DNA of 12,513 nucleotides from Ileibacterium sp. (GTDB lineage Bacteria; Bacillota_I; Bacilli_A; Erysipelotrichales; Erysipelotrichaceae), in assembly GCA_021443945.1 (NCBI GenBank), contig JABUSF010000004.1, forward strand, positions 24,134-36,646, given 5' to 3'. The notes beneath the pieces were generated by a model that saw only the letters and a program-made list of their open reading frames with translations, made no database searches and had not been told where the DNA came from. Positions 1 through 7,293 of the stretch are shown here, in pieces (the stretch's first letter is position 1; each line of letters begins with the position of its first letter). The position numbers and the translations under genes are program-made.

Positions 1-2774
1 GGAGAACGAATCAGCATGCCTTTGACGCCGGCATCCACAATTTCTTTCGCTTTTTCTTCTGTGATGTACTGGTCGGATTCAATGATCAGTTCATTTGTTT
101 CAGGATGGAAGACATCCTGTTTGGAATAACGTCCTACCAGACGGTCATACAGAGGTTCGATGATGGTATCCGTTTTGCGGTCTACCAGATCTTCAACGTA
201 GTAACCTTTGTCAGTTCCGCAGTCGTCCTCTTTAACGATGACATCCTGGGCAACATCGACCAGACGGCGTGTCAGGTATCCAGATTCAGCAGTCTTCAGG
301 GCGGTATCGGTCAGACCTTTTCGCACACCGTGAGTGGAGATAAAGAACTCGGACACGTTCAGACCTTCACGGAAGCAGGAGTAGATAGGTACCTCGATGA
401 TGGATGGTACATATTCACCGGCACGGGATTTACCTTTGGCAGGACGGGCCATCAGACCACGCATACCAGCCAGCTGTGTAAAGTTGGAAGTATTACCACG
501 GGCACCGGAGGTGGCCATCATGTTGATTGGGTTCTTACGAGGCAGGTTGGCCATCAGCTCATCTACGATATCGTCTTTGACATCGGCCCAGAGCTTGTTC
601 AGATGGCGTTCCCATTCTTCCATGGTCAGCATGCCTTTCTGCTGGAGTTTCTTCAGCTGGTCGGCTTTTTCACGACCGAATTCTACGTGTTCTTCTTTGT
701 TAGGAGCCACTTCGATATCGGACAGAGCAACGGTAATACCAGCCACTGTGGAATATTTGAATCCAAGAGACTTGATAGAGTCAAGGATTTCAGCGGTATC
801 GTCTACAGGGTAGCGTTTGAAGACTTCGGCAATTACTTTACCAAGGTCTTTTTTCTTAACAGCTTCTGTAATTGGCAGATCAGCAATGAAGGTTTTCACG
901 TCCTGACCTGGCTTAATGAAGTATTTATCAGGTGTTTTTTCAAAGTTTTCTTTGGAAACTTCGTTGATGAATGGGAAGTCTGCAGGGAACATTCCATTGA
1001 AGATGATTTTTCCGACAGTTGTGGACAGATAATCGTTTTCATGTTCCGGAGCAAAGGAAGTTTTTCCCAGACCTTTTGTCGGAACGGCAATTCTGGAATG
1101 CAGATGAACACGGCCGGTTTTGTAAGCCAGCATGACTTCATCAATATCTGCATAAACAGTACCTTCTGCGTTGGCATAGCCTTCCCAGACGGCTGCTTCC
1201 TGCTCTTCGCCGGCATCTCTGTAGCGCTGAGCTTCCTCCAGCAGTTCCTGTTTGGTTTCTTCCATTGTCAGGTAGAAGTTACCCATGACCATGTCCTGAC
1301 CAGGAGTAACGATAGGCTTACCGTCTTTTGGACCAAGGATGTTGTGGCTTCCGAGCATCATAACGAGAGCTTCGGCACGGGCTTCTTCTCCTAATGGTAC
1401 GTGAATAGCCATCTGGTCACCGTCAAAGTCGGCGTTGAAGGCTGTACATACCAGTGGATGCAGACGCATGGCTCTTCCTTCTACCAGTTTTGGCAGGAAG
1501 GCCTGGATACCCAGACGGTGCAGGGTCGGCGCACGGTTCATCAGAACAGGGTATCCTTCAATAACTTTTTCAACGACGTCCCAAATTTTTGGGTCGCGGC
1601 GTTCAATCATCTTTTCCGCATTTTTAGGATTGGAAACGATGTGCTGTGCAACGATTTCGTTAATAACGAATGGCTTAAACAGGTTGATGGCCATTTCACG
1701 TGGAATACCGCACTGATACATCTTCAGATCCGGTCCTACGGCAATTACAGAACGTCCGGAGAAGTCTACACGTTTACCGAGCAGGTTCTGACGGAAACGT
1801 CCCTGTTTACCTTTCAGGGAGTGAGACAGAGATTTCAGTGCACGTCCGCCGGCACCGGTAATTGGTTTGGAACGGCGGCCATTATCGATCAGAGCATCGA
1901 CTGCTTCCTGCAGCATACGTTTTTCGTTCTGAACGATGATGTTTGGTGTTCCAAGATCCAGCAGTTTGCGCAGACGGTTGTTACGAGTGATGACACGACG
2001 GTATAAGTCGTTCAGATCACTGGTGGCAAAACGTCCGCCGTCCAGCTGCAGCATAGGACGCAGATCTGGTGGTATTACTGGAATGTTGGTGAGGATCATC
2101 CATTCCGGTTTGTTGTCGGAATGACGGAACGCATTGATGGTATCCAGACGCTTGATCAGTTTCTTGCGCTTTTCACCGGTTGCCTTCACGAGAGCTTCCT
2201 GCACTTTTTCATATTCTTCGTCCAGGTTGATGTCCTGAAGCAGTTTCAGAATGGCTTCGGCACCTGTCTGGGCAGTGAAGCCGTTTGGACCATATATAGC
2301 CTGGGCTTCACGATATTCTTTTTCAGACAGAATCTGCTTGTACTGCAGATCGGAATCTTTGGCATCTGTCACGATGTAGCTTACGAAGTAAACCACTTCT
2401 TCCAGCTGCTTTGGAGTAATGTCCAGAAGCAGAGCCATACGGCTTGGAATTCCTCTCAGATACCAGATGTGAGCCACTGGAGCTGCCAGAGAGATATGTC
2501 CCATGCGCTCACGGCGAACGCTGGATTTTGTAATTTCAACACCGCAGCGGTCACATTTCACACCTTTAAAGCGGATTTTTTTGTATTTTCCGCAGGAACA
2601 TTCCCAGTCTTTGGTCGGTCCAAAAATTCTTTCGCAGAACAGACCGTCTTTTTCCGCTTTCTGGGAACGGTAGTTAATCGTTTCTGGTTTGGTTACTTCC
2701 CCATGAGACCAGTTTTCAATGGTTTCAGGAGAAGCAAGGCTTACCTGGATTGAGGCAAAATTGTTAATTGACAT
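1..2774 (-). CDS. rpoC: RNA polymerase beta-prime subunit, N-terminal 924 residues (3' end outside window)
   Basis: Catalytic subunit of DNA-dependent RNA polymerase, acting with beta, two alphas and sigma. I translated the frame from ATG at 2774 and it stays open to the left edge. Visible in order: zinc ribbon Cys59, Cys61, Cys74, Cys77; the APTLHRLGIQAF segment; the catalytic loop NADFDGDQM at residues 447-455 (Mg2+-binding Asp449, Asp451, Asp453); the F-loop around GARGNTSNFTQLAGMRG near residue 755-775; the bridge helix around FISTHGVRKGLTDTALK near 810-835; and Cys852 in DDCGTDKG, the first ligand of the second zinc site. The other three ligands and the trigger loop lie beyond the window. 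The start sits 3 nt after the rpoB stop with a GAGGGG Shine-Dalgarno inside the end of rpoB, so translation is probably coupled. Residues about 507-535 look like an insertion relative to B. subtilis. In-frame TTA, CTA and TCA codons are scarce, as expected for a highly expressed gene. Confidence 0.98.
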   Translation of the reverse strand, partial: MSINNFASIQVSLASPETIENWSHGEVTKPETINYRSQKAEKDGLFCERIFGPTKDWECSCGKYKKIRFKGVKCDRCGVEITKSSVRRERMGHISLAAPVAHIWYLRGIPSRMALLLDITPKQLEEVVYFVSYIVTDAKDSDLQYKQILSEKEYREAQAIYGPNGFTAQTGAEAILKLLQDINLDEEYEKVQEALVKATGEKRKKLIKRLDTINAFRHSDNKPEWMILTNIPVIPPDLRPMLQLDGGRFATSDLNDLYRRVITRNNRLRKLLDLGTPNIIVQNEKRMLQEAVDALIDNGRRSKPITGAGGRALKSLSHSLKGKQGRFRQNLLGKRVDFSGRSVIAVGPDLKMYQCGIPREMAINLFKPFVINEIVAQHIVSNPKNAEKMIERRDPKIWDVVEKVIEGYPVLMNRAPTLHRLGIQAFLPKLVEGRAMRLHPLVCTAFNADFDGDQMAIHVPLGEEARAEALVMMLGSHNILGPKDGKPIVTPGQDMVMGNFYLTMEETKQELLEEAQRYRDAGEEQEAAVWEGYANAEGTVYADIDEVMLAYKTGRVHLHSRIAVPTKGLGKTSFAPEHENDYLSTTVGKIIFNGMFPADFPFINEVSKENFEKTPDKYFIKPGQDVKTFIADLPITEAVKKKDLGKVIAEVFKRYPVDDTAEILDSIKSLGFKYSTVAGITVALSDIEVAPNKEEHVEFGREKADQLKKLQQKGMLTMEEWERHLNKLWADVKDDIVDELMANLPRKNPINMMATSGARGNTSNFTQLAGMRGLMARPAKGKSRAGEYVPSIIEVPIYSCFREGLNVSEFFISTHGVRKGLTDTALKTAESGYLTRRLVDVAQDVIVKEDDCGTDKGYYVEDLVDRKTDTIIEPLYDRLVGRYSKQDVFHPETNELIIESDQYITEEKAKEIVDAGVKGMLIRS

Positions 2775-2777
2775 TTG

Positions 2778-5700
2778 TTACCCCTCTATCTCTTCGTTTT
2801 CTTCGATGGAGAAACCTTCCAGATCATCTTCAAGATCATTTTCCAGATCGTTTTCCAGCATCTGATCGGCTGGTTCTCCTTCTTCTTCTTCAACATGTTC
2901 GACAGCATCTACAGTGATGACAGAATCGTCATCATCGTCATCTTCATCGCTGAGAGATACTTCGTTGTTGTTTTCATCAAGCAGTTTGACATCGATGGCC
3001 AGACCCTGCAGTTCGTGCATGAGTACTCGGAAAGACTCAGGTACGCCTGGTTCTGGGATGTCTTTGCCCTTGATAATGGCTTCATATGTTTTGATACGTC
3101 CCTGAATATCGTCAGATTTGATGGTCAGGATTTCCTGCAGAGTATGAGAAGCACCATAAGCTTCCAGAGCCCAAACTTCCATTTCACCAAATCTCTGACC
3201 ACCATTCTGAGCTTTACCACCCAGAGGCTGCTGAGTAATCATGGAGTATGGACCAGTTGCACGGGCATGCAGTTTATCGTCAACCATGTGAGCCAGCTTG
3301 ATCATGTACATGACACCAACGGAAATACGTTCATCGAACGGCAGACCTGTCTGACCGTCGTACAGAACCTGTTTACCATCGCTTGTCATTTGAGCTTCTC
3401 TCATGACATCGGCCAGATCTTCGTTGGACAGACCGTCGAATACTGGAGTGGCAAATTTCTGACCCAGCTTCTTGGCTGCATAACCAAGGTGGATTTCCAG
3501 AATTTGTCCAATGTTCATACGGGATGGCACACCAAATGGGTTCAGGATGATATCGATTGGAGTTCCGTCAGACATGAACGGCATGTCTTCAACCGGCAGG
3601 ATTTTGGAGATAACACCTTTGTTTCCGTGACGGCCGGACATTTTGTCACCTTCAGAAATTTTACGTTTCTGAGCGATGTAGACTTTGACTCTTTTGCGTA
3701 CTCCTGGCGGCAGGTCGCTTCCATCGCCTCTTTCGAAGACACGGATGGAATGAACAATACCGGCACCGCCGTGAGGTACTTTCAGGGAATTGTCGCGGAC
3801 TTCTCTGGATTTTTCACCAAAGATTGCCAGCAGCAGTTTTTCTTCCGGAGAAACTTCACTCTGGCCTTTTGGTGTGACTTTACCAACCAGAATGTCGCCT
3901 TCGCGCACTTCGGCACCGACCATAATGATACCGTTCTGGTCAAGCTTGCGGGTTGCGTTTTCACCTACGTTTGGAATATCGCGGGTAATTTCTTCAGGCC
4001 CAAGCTTCGTTTCACGGCAGTCGATGTCGTATTCCTCCAGATGGATGGATGTATAGACATCATCGCTGACCATACGTTCAGACATGATGATGGCATCTTC
4101 GTAGTTGTAACCGTACCAGGTCATGTAGGCAATGGTCACGTTCTGACCTAAAGCCAGCTCACCATTTTCCATGGACGGTCCGTCGGCGAGGATATCGCCT
4201 TTTTCAACTTTTTCACCAACTTTTACAATTGGACGCTGGTTGATGCAGGTAGATGCATTGGAGCGGTCGAATTTGCGCAGCTGGTATGTATGTTCAACTC
4301 CTTTGGAGTCTGTGTTGATAATGCGCAGGGAATCCACATAAGTGATTTCACCGTCTTCTTTGGCCACAACACCGACACCAGAGTCTTTTGCGATTTTGTA
4401 TTCAATACCGGTTCCTACATAAGGGGAATGCGGTACAAGCAGTGGTACAGCCTGACGCTGCATGTTGGCACCCATCAGGGCACGGGAAGCATCGTCATTT
4501 TCCAGGAATGGAACGCAGGCTGTGGCTACGGATACGATCTGTTTTGGAGATACGTCGGCCAGTTCTACGTCTTCTCGGGCAGCGATGATGGTATCACCGT
4601 TTTTACGGGCAACGACACGTTCGTTGATCAGACGTCCGTCTTTAACTTCGTTGGCCTGTGCAATCACGTAATCGGCTTCTTCATCTGCAGACAGATAAAT
4701 TGCATCTTCGGATACAGTTCCATCCGGATTTACCTTACGGTATGGAGTCTGGATGAATCCGTATTCATTGATTTTTGCATAAGTTGTCAGGTTGGAGATC
4801 AAACCGATGTTTGGTCCTTCAGGTGTTTCAATAGGACAGATTCTTCCATAGTGGCTGGAGTGTACGTCACGAACTTCGAATCCGGCTCTTTCTCTGGACA
4901 GACCGCCAGGTCCAAGAGCAGAAATACGGCGTTTGTTGGTCAGCTCGGCCAGTGGGTTCTGCTGGTCCATGAACTGGGACAGCTGAGAAGAAGAGAAGAA
5001 CTCTTTAATAGCAGCTGTCAGAGGACGGATGTTTGTCAGTTTTCTAGGAGTAATGTTGTCCTTTTCCTGAATGGACATTCTTTCCTTTACAACTCTTTCC
5101 ATACGGGAAAGACCGATTCTGAACTGGTTCTGAATCAGTTCACCAACCGAACGGATACGACGGTTGCCCAGCATATCGATATCGTCGGTTTCGCCAATTC
5201 CGTCCATAACGTTCAGATCGTAGGAGAAGAAGGCATAGATATCCGGAATGGTAACGGTCTGTTTTTTGGCAAACGGATCGTTTCCGATGATGTGAACCGG
5301 ATTGCCATCCTGATCGATGACATCAACTTCCTGCACAGCGGCACCAATGAGCCATGCCTGCAGTTCTTCTTCATTGGCTTTCTGCTTAATGTCAAAGACG
5401 ACGCCTTCGTCCAGACGTTCGGGAGCGACACCAACTTCATAGCGCGGAACGATCAGTTCCAGATCGCTGTCTTTTACATCCTGTCCGTTGGCTTTTGTCA
5501 GACGTCCAAGAGCAAACAGACGCTGACCAAAGTTGAGAACAGAATCGATGTTTTCTTCTGTCAGAGTGACTGGCTTGGCAGTCAGGCCGGCAAAGATTTT
5601 TACGTCTTTGTCGAATTTGTGGATCAGGGCAGCATCATCTGGAGTAATGACCATGCCTTTTTCCAGTTCCACACCGTCGATGTTTACATCTTCAGCCAGA

Positions 5701-6929
5701 ATACGGCCGATCAGACCAGCGTTGTAGGAAGCTGGAATGGTTACGATGTCTTCTTCATGGAATTCGGAACGGAATGGGAACGGGTTCATATAACGGCCTT
5801 TAGCCAGCTCGGTGCGCAGTTTGTTTCTGTCGTCACGTCCAATGTGAGTGCCTTTAGCCATAAATACATTGCCGTCTGCATCCAGAATGTCTTCTGCCAG
5901 AGTGGTATTCATCATTCTGGAAACTGCATTCAGCTTCTTGCCCAGTTTGTAACGGCCGGCTTTTGTCAGGTCGTAACGGCGTGGGTCAAAGAATTTTGCC
6001 TGCATCAGTGTGATGGAACCATCGAGTGTTGGAATTTCATCACTGCGCTGGTTTTCATAGAAGGACAGCAGGGCTTCTTCAGTGGTTTTAACTTTATCGT
6101 TAAGAAGTGTATTTTCGATTTCTTCATATTTTCCGAAGAAAGAGTTGTACAGGGCCAGATACATGTCCATGTATTCTCTGCCTTCTTCGTCTACAGCGGC
6201 ATCAACAACTTCCTTGCCCATGGCTTTAAGGAACTGTTCCAGTGGTTTTGTATCATAGGCGTCTTCACCTTTTTCAATACCAAAAGACATGCCCAGAGCT
6301 TTGAAGAAAATGGAGAAAAGAACTTTTCTGCGGCGGTCGATGGATACGTTGATTACCCGTCCGCTCATGTTTTTCTTCTGTTCGGTCATGAGTTCCAGCC
6401 ATGTTCCACGGCTTGGAATGAGTTCACTGCTGTAATTCTGTTTGCCGGTTTTGTTATCGAAGCTTTCGGCAAAATATGCTCCTGGGGAACGAACGATCTG
6501 AGATACAATGACACGTTCTGCTCCATTAATAATGAATGTTCCTGTTTCAGTCATTAAAGGGAAATCCCCTAAAAAGACGTTTTCGGGTTTTGTAATGACT
6601 TCACCGTTTTCGTTGGTGATTTCAAGTTCCATGTCTGCATACAGAGGTGCTGCATAGTTGCATTCTCTGTACATGGATTCTTCGGCGTTAAACTTTGGCT
6701 CTTCGAAGTGGTATCCTTTGAATTTCAGTTTGATGTCCTTGCCATAGTTTTCAATCGGGAAGATTTCATCAAAGACTTCTTTGATACCTGATTTTTTGAA
6801 CCAGTTGAACGAATTGGTCTGAATTTCAACCAGGTTTGGAAGCTCAAGATTTCCGGATACTTTGGAATAGTCCCGTCTTTGAGCTTTTTTTCCTTCAGGG
6901 ACAATTTTGTATGCTTGTTTGCTGTCCAT
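2778..6929 (-). CDS. rpoB: RNA polymerase beta subunit (1383 aa, long form)
   Basis: Second large catalytic subunit of RNA polymerase. Landmarks: ELPNLVEIQTNSFNWF near the N-terminus; NGAERVIVSQIVRSPG; DDIDMLGNRR at 582-591; the rifampicin region SSQLSQFMDQQNPLAELTN up to Asn665; RERAGFEVRDVHSSHYGR; CPIETPEGPNIGLI; GYNYEDAI near 940; and EGDKMSGRHGNKG with Lys1096 and Lys1104, matching the E. coli active-centre Lys1065 and Lys1073. The E. coli SI2 insert before that motif is absent. At 1383 residues it is about 190 longer than B. subtilis beta and closer in length to Mycoplasma beta. Most of the excess lies before the rifampicin region, including an internal duplication. The last 66 residues hold 32 Asp/Glu and no Lys/Arg. 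ATG 6929 was chosen because AGGAAAGG lies 9 nt upstream. ATG 6938 directly abuts that site, and a further ATG at 7013 lies inside the promoter. The position equivalent to E. coli His526 is Asn. Confidence 0.98.
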   Translation of the reverse strand: MDSKQAYKIVPEGKKAQRRDYSKVSGNLELPNLVEIQTNSFNWFKKSGIKEVFDEIFPIENYGKDIKLKFKGYHFEEPKFNAEESMYRECNYAAPLYADMELEITNENGEVITKPENVFLGDFPLMTETGTFIINGAERVIVSQIVRSPGAYFAESFDNKTGKQNYSSELIPSRGTWLELMTEQKKNMSGRVINVSIDRRRKVLFSIFFKALGMSFGIEKGEDAYDTKPLEQFLKAMGKEVVDAAVDEEGREYMDMYLALYNSFFGKYEEIENTLLNDKVKTTEEALLSFYENQRSDEIPTLDGSITLMQAKFFDPRRYDLTKAGRYKLGKKLNAVSRMMNTTLAEDILDADGNVFMAKGTHIGRDDRNKLRTELAKGRYMNPFPFRSEFHEEDIVTIPASYNAGLIGRILAEDVNIDGVELEKGMVITPDDAALIHKFDKDVKIFAGLTAKPVTLTEENIDSVLNFGQRLFALGRLTKANGQDVKDSDLELIVPRYEVGVAPERLDEGVVFDIKQKANEEELQAWLIGAAVQEVDVIDQDGNPVHIIGNDPFAKKQTVTIPDIYAFFSYDLNVMDGIGETDDIDMLGNRRIRSVGELIQNQFRIGLSRMERVVKERMSIQEKDNITPRKLTNIRPLTAAIKEFFSSSQLSQFMDQQNPLAELTNKRRISALGPGGLSRERAGFEVRDVHSSHYGRICPIETPEGPNIGLISNLTTYAKINEYGFIQTPYRKVNPDGTVSEDAIYLSADEEADYVIAQANEVKDGRLINERVVARKNGDTIIAAREDVELADVSPKQIVSVATACVPFLENDDASRALMGANMQRQAVPLLVPHSPYVGTGIEYKIAKDSGVGVVAKEDGEITYVDSLRIINTDSKGVEHTYQLRKFDRSNASTCINQRPIVKVGEKVEKGDILADGPSMENGELALGQNVTIAYMTWYGYNYEDAIIMSERMVSDDVYTSIHLEEYDIDCRETKLGPEEITRDIPNVGENATRKLDQNGIIMVGAEVREGDILVGKVTPKGQSEVSPEEKLLLAIFGEKSREVRDNSLKVPHGGAGIVHSIRVFERGDGSDLPPGVRKRVKVYIAQKRKISEGDKMSGRHGNKGVISKILPVEDMPFMSDGTPIDIILNPFGVPSRMNIGQILEIHLGYAAKKLGQKFATPVFDGLSNEDLADVMREAQMTSDGKQVLYDGQTGLPFDERISVGVMYMIKLAHMVDDKLHARATGPYSMITQQPLGGKAQNGGQRFGEMEVWALEAYGASHTLQEILTIKSDDIQGRIKTYEAIIKGKDIPEPGVPESFRVLMHELQGLAIDVKLLDENNNEVSLSDEDDDDDDSVITVDAVEHVEEEEGEPADQMLENDLENDLEDDLEGFSIEENEEIEG
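2817..2864 (-). repeat. 12-nt repeats in the rpoB acidic tail
   Basis: Four imperfect 12-nt units on the plus strand: TTCCAGATCATC, TTCAAGATCATT, TTCCAGATCGTT, TTCCAGCATCTG. They encode the LENDLENDLEDDLEG stretch near the beta C-terminus. Unit length is a multiple of three, so slippage would keep the frame. Confidence 0.7.
5619..5699 (-). repeat. RpoB internal repeat, copy 2
   Basis: Encodes residues 411-437: LAEDVNIDGVELEKGMVITP then DD, the same pattern as copy 1, starting 67 residues later. It falls inside the stretch that B. subtilis beta lacks, so part of the extra length may come from an old tandem duplication. Confidence 0.5.
5817..5900 (-). repeat. RpoB internal repeat, copy 1
   Basis: Encodes residues 344-371, pattern LAED(I)-x-D-x-DG-(4)-KG-x(2)-I-x(2)-DD. 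This copy aligns with the LAETLVDPETGEILAEKG segment of B. subtilis beta and is taken as the ancestral one. The similarity to copy 2 is at protein level; the DNA has diverged. Confidence 0.55.
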
Positions 6930-6938
6930 GCACGCCAT

Positions 6939-6946
6939 CCTTTCCT
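6939..6946 (-). promoter_or_regulatory. rpoB ribosome binding site
   Basis: AGGAAAGG on the minus strand lies 9 nt before ATG 6929 and 0 nt before the alternative ATG 6938. The spacing favours 6929, giving a protein starting MDSKQAYKIV, and decides the start call. Confidence 0.75.
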
Positions 6947-6992
6947 GTGTAGAGCAAAATTGGGCTAAAATCAGCCTATTATGCAATTTAAT

Positions 6993-7021
6993 ATAATATG
7001 ATTCGTTGTCCAATGCGTCAA
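6993..7021 (-). promoter_or_regulatory. Sigma-A type promoter of rpoB
   Basis: The minus strand reads TTGACG (7021-7016), a 17-bp spacer, then TATTAT (6998-6993). This is 5/6 and 5/6 to the housekeeping consensus with ideal spacing. An A/T-rich stretch (about 7025-7050) directly upstream could act as an UP element. The predicted transcript starts near 6986, giving a leader of about 57 nt before ATG 6929. It lies downstream of two terminators, so rpoBC is probably an independent transcription unit. Confidence 0.85.
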
Positions 7022-7073
7022 CCGTAAAATCTTAAAATTTTTTAGTTGAATGATTTTTTCGCTCTAGACGATA

Positions 7074-7090
7074 CAGGCAGAATCTGCCTG
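7074..7090. promoter_or_regulatory. 17-bp palindrome upstream of the rpoB promoter
   Basis: Perfect dyad CAGGCAGA-A-TCTGCCTG, 8-bp arms around one central base. It lies about 53 bp upstream of the rpoB -35 box and 46 bp past the second terminator. No T-run follows on either strand, so it is not a terminator. It could be a dimeric regulator site or a chance palindrome; no regulator is identified. Confidence 0.4.
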
Positions 7091-7136
7091 CACGCGACAT
7101 ATCACATTCTCATTTTGACGAAGTTCAGAGCAACTG

Positions 7137-7166
7137 AAAAACAGGATGCCTGAACATCCTGCTTTT
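7137..7166 (-). terminator. Second terminator between trkH and rpoB
   Basis: On the minus strand, arms CAGGATG and CATCCTG (7161-7155 and 7148-7142) enclose a 6-nt loop and are followed by TTTTT. An upstream AAAAG can extend the stem by pairing with the U-run through one G-U wobble. It lies about 95 nt beyond the trkH terminator, so it either backs up the first one or ends a short separate transcript. It would insulate rpoB from trk readthrough. Confidence 0.75.
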
Positions 7167-7255
7167 GTCCAAATCCTTGATTTGAAACCGCCAATCATGT
7201 CAAAAATAATCCTTTTTAAAACCACCGGCAAAGCAATGGCCATCCCGGAATCCAG

Positions 7256-7293
7256 AAAAAAAGACAGGATCTCATCCTTTGAGATTCTGTCTT
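7256..7293 (-). terminator. trkH operon terminator overlapping the trkH stop codon
   Basis: On the minus strand, AAGACAGAATCTC (7293-7281) pairs with GAGATCCTGTCTT (7273-7261) with one internal A-C mismatch and a 7-nt loop, followed by a run of seven T. The trkH TGA (7274-7272) falls at the loop/second-arm boundary, so the first arm is coding sequence for the last TrkH residues. Confidence 0.88.

Noticed and set aside
105..1394. 429-codon plus-strand open frame antisense to rpoC
   Set aside because: Same codon-register effect of biased rpoC codon use; composition is implausible and no promoter or ribosome site was seen.
2775..4151. 458-codon plus-strand open frame antisense to the end of rpoB
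   Set aside because: Also in register with rpoB codons and explained by codon bias. The sense strand encodes unmistakable conserved RpoB motifs throughout.
4290..6557. 755-codon open frame on the plus strand, antisense to rpoB
   Set aside because: It is in exact codon register with rpoB. Antisense stops in this register need sense TTA, CTA or TCA codons, which this highly expressed gene avoids. The predicted protein is Phe/Val/Cys/Gln-rich with no recognisable domain.
6961..6986. Hairpin in the rpoB leader (GGCT/AGCC)
   Set aside because: Only a 4-bp stem with no T-run and no competing structure, so there is no support for an attenuator.
6930..7013. Upstream in-frame rpoB starts (ATG 7013 and ATG 6938)
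   Set aside because: ATG 7013 lies inside the promoter, upstream of the expected transcription start, and adds residues without family resemblance. ATG 6938 touches the Shine-Dalgarno directly.
7064..7243. 59-codon minus-strand open frame between trkH and rpoB
   Set aside because: No ribosome binding site; it runs through the second terminator and the palindrome; composition is unremarkable.
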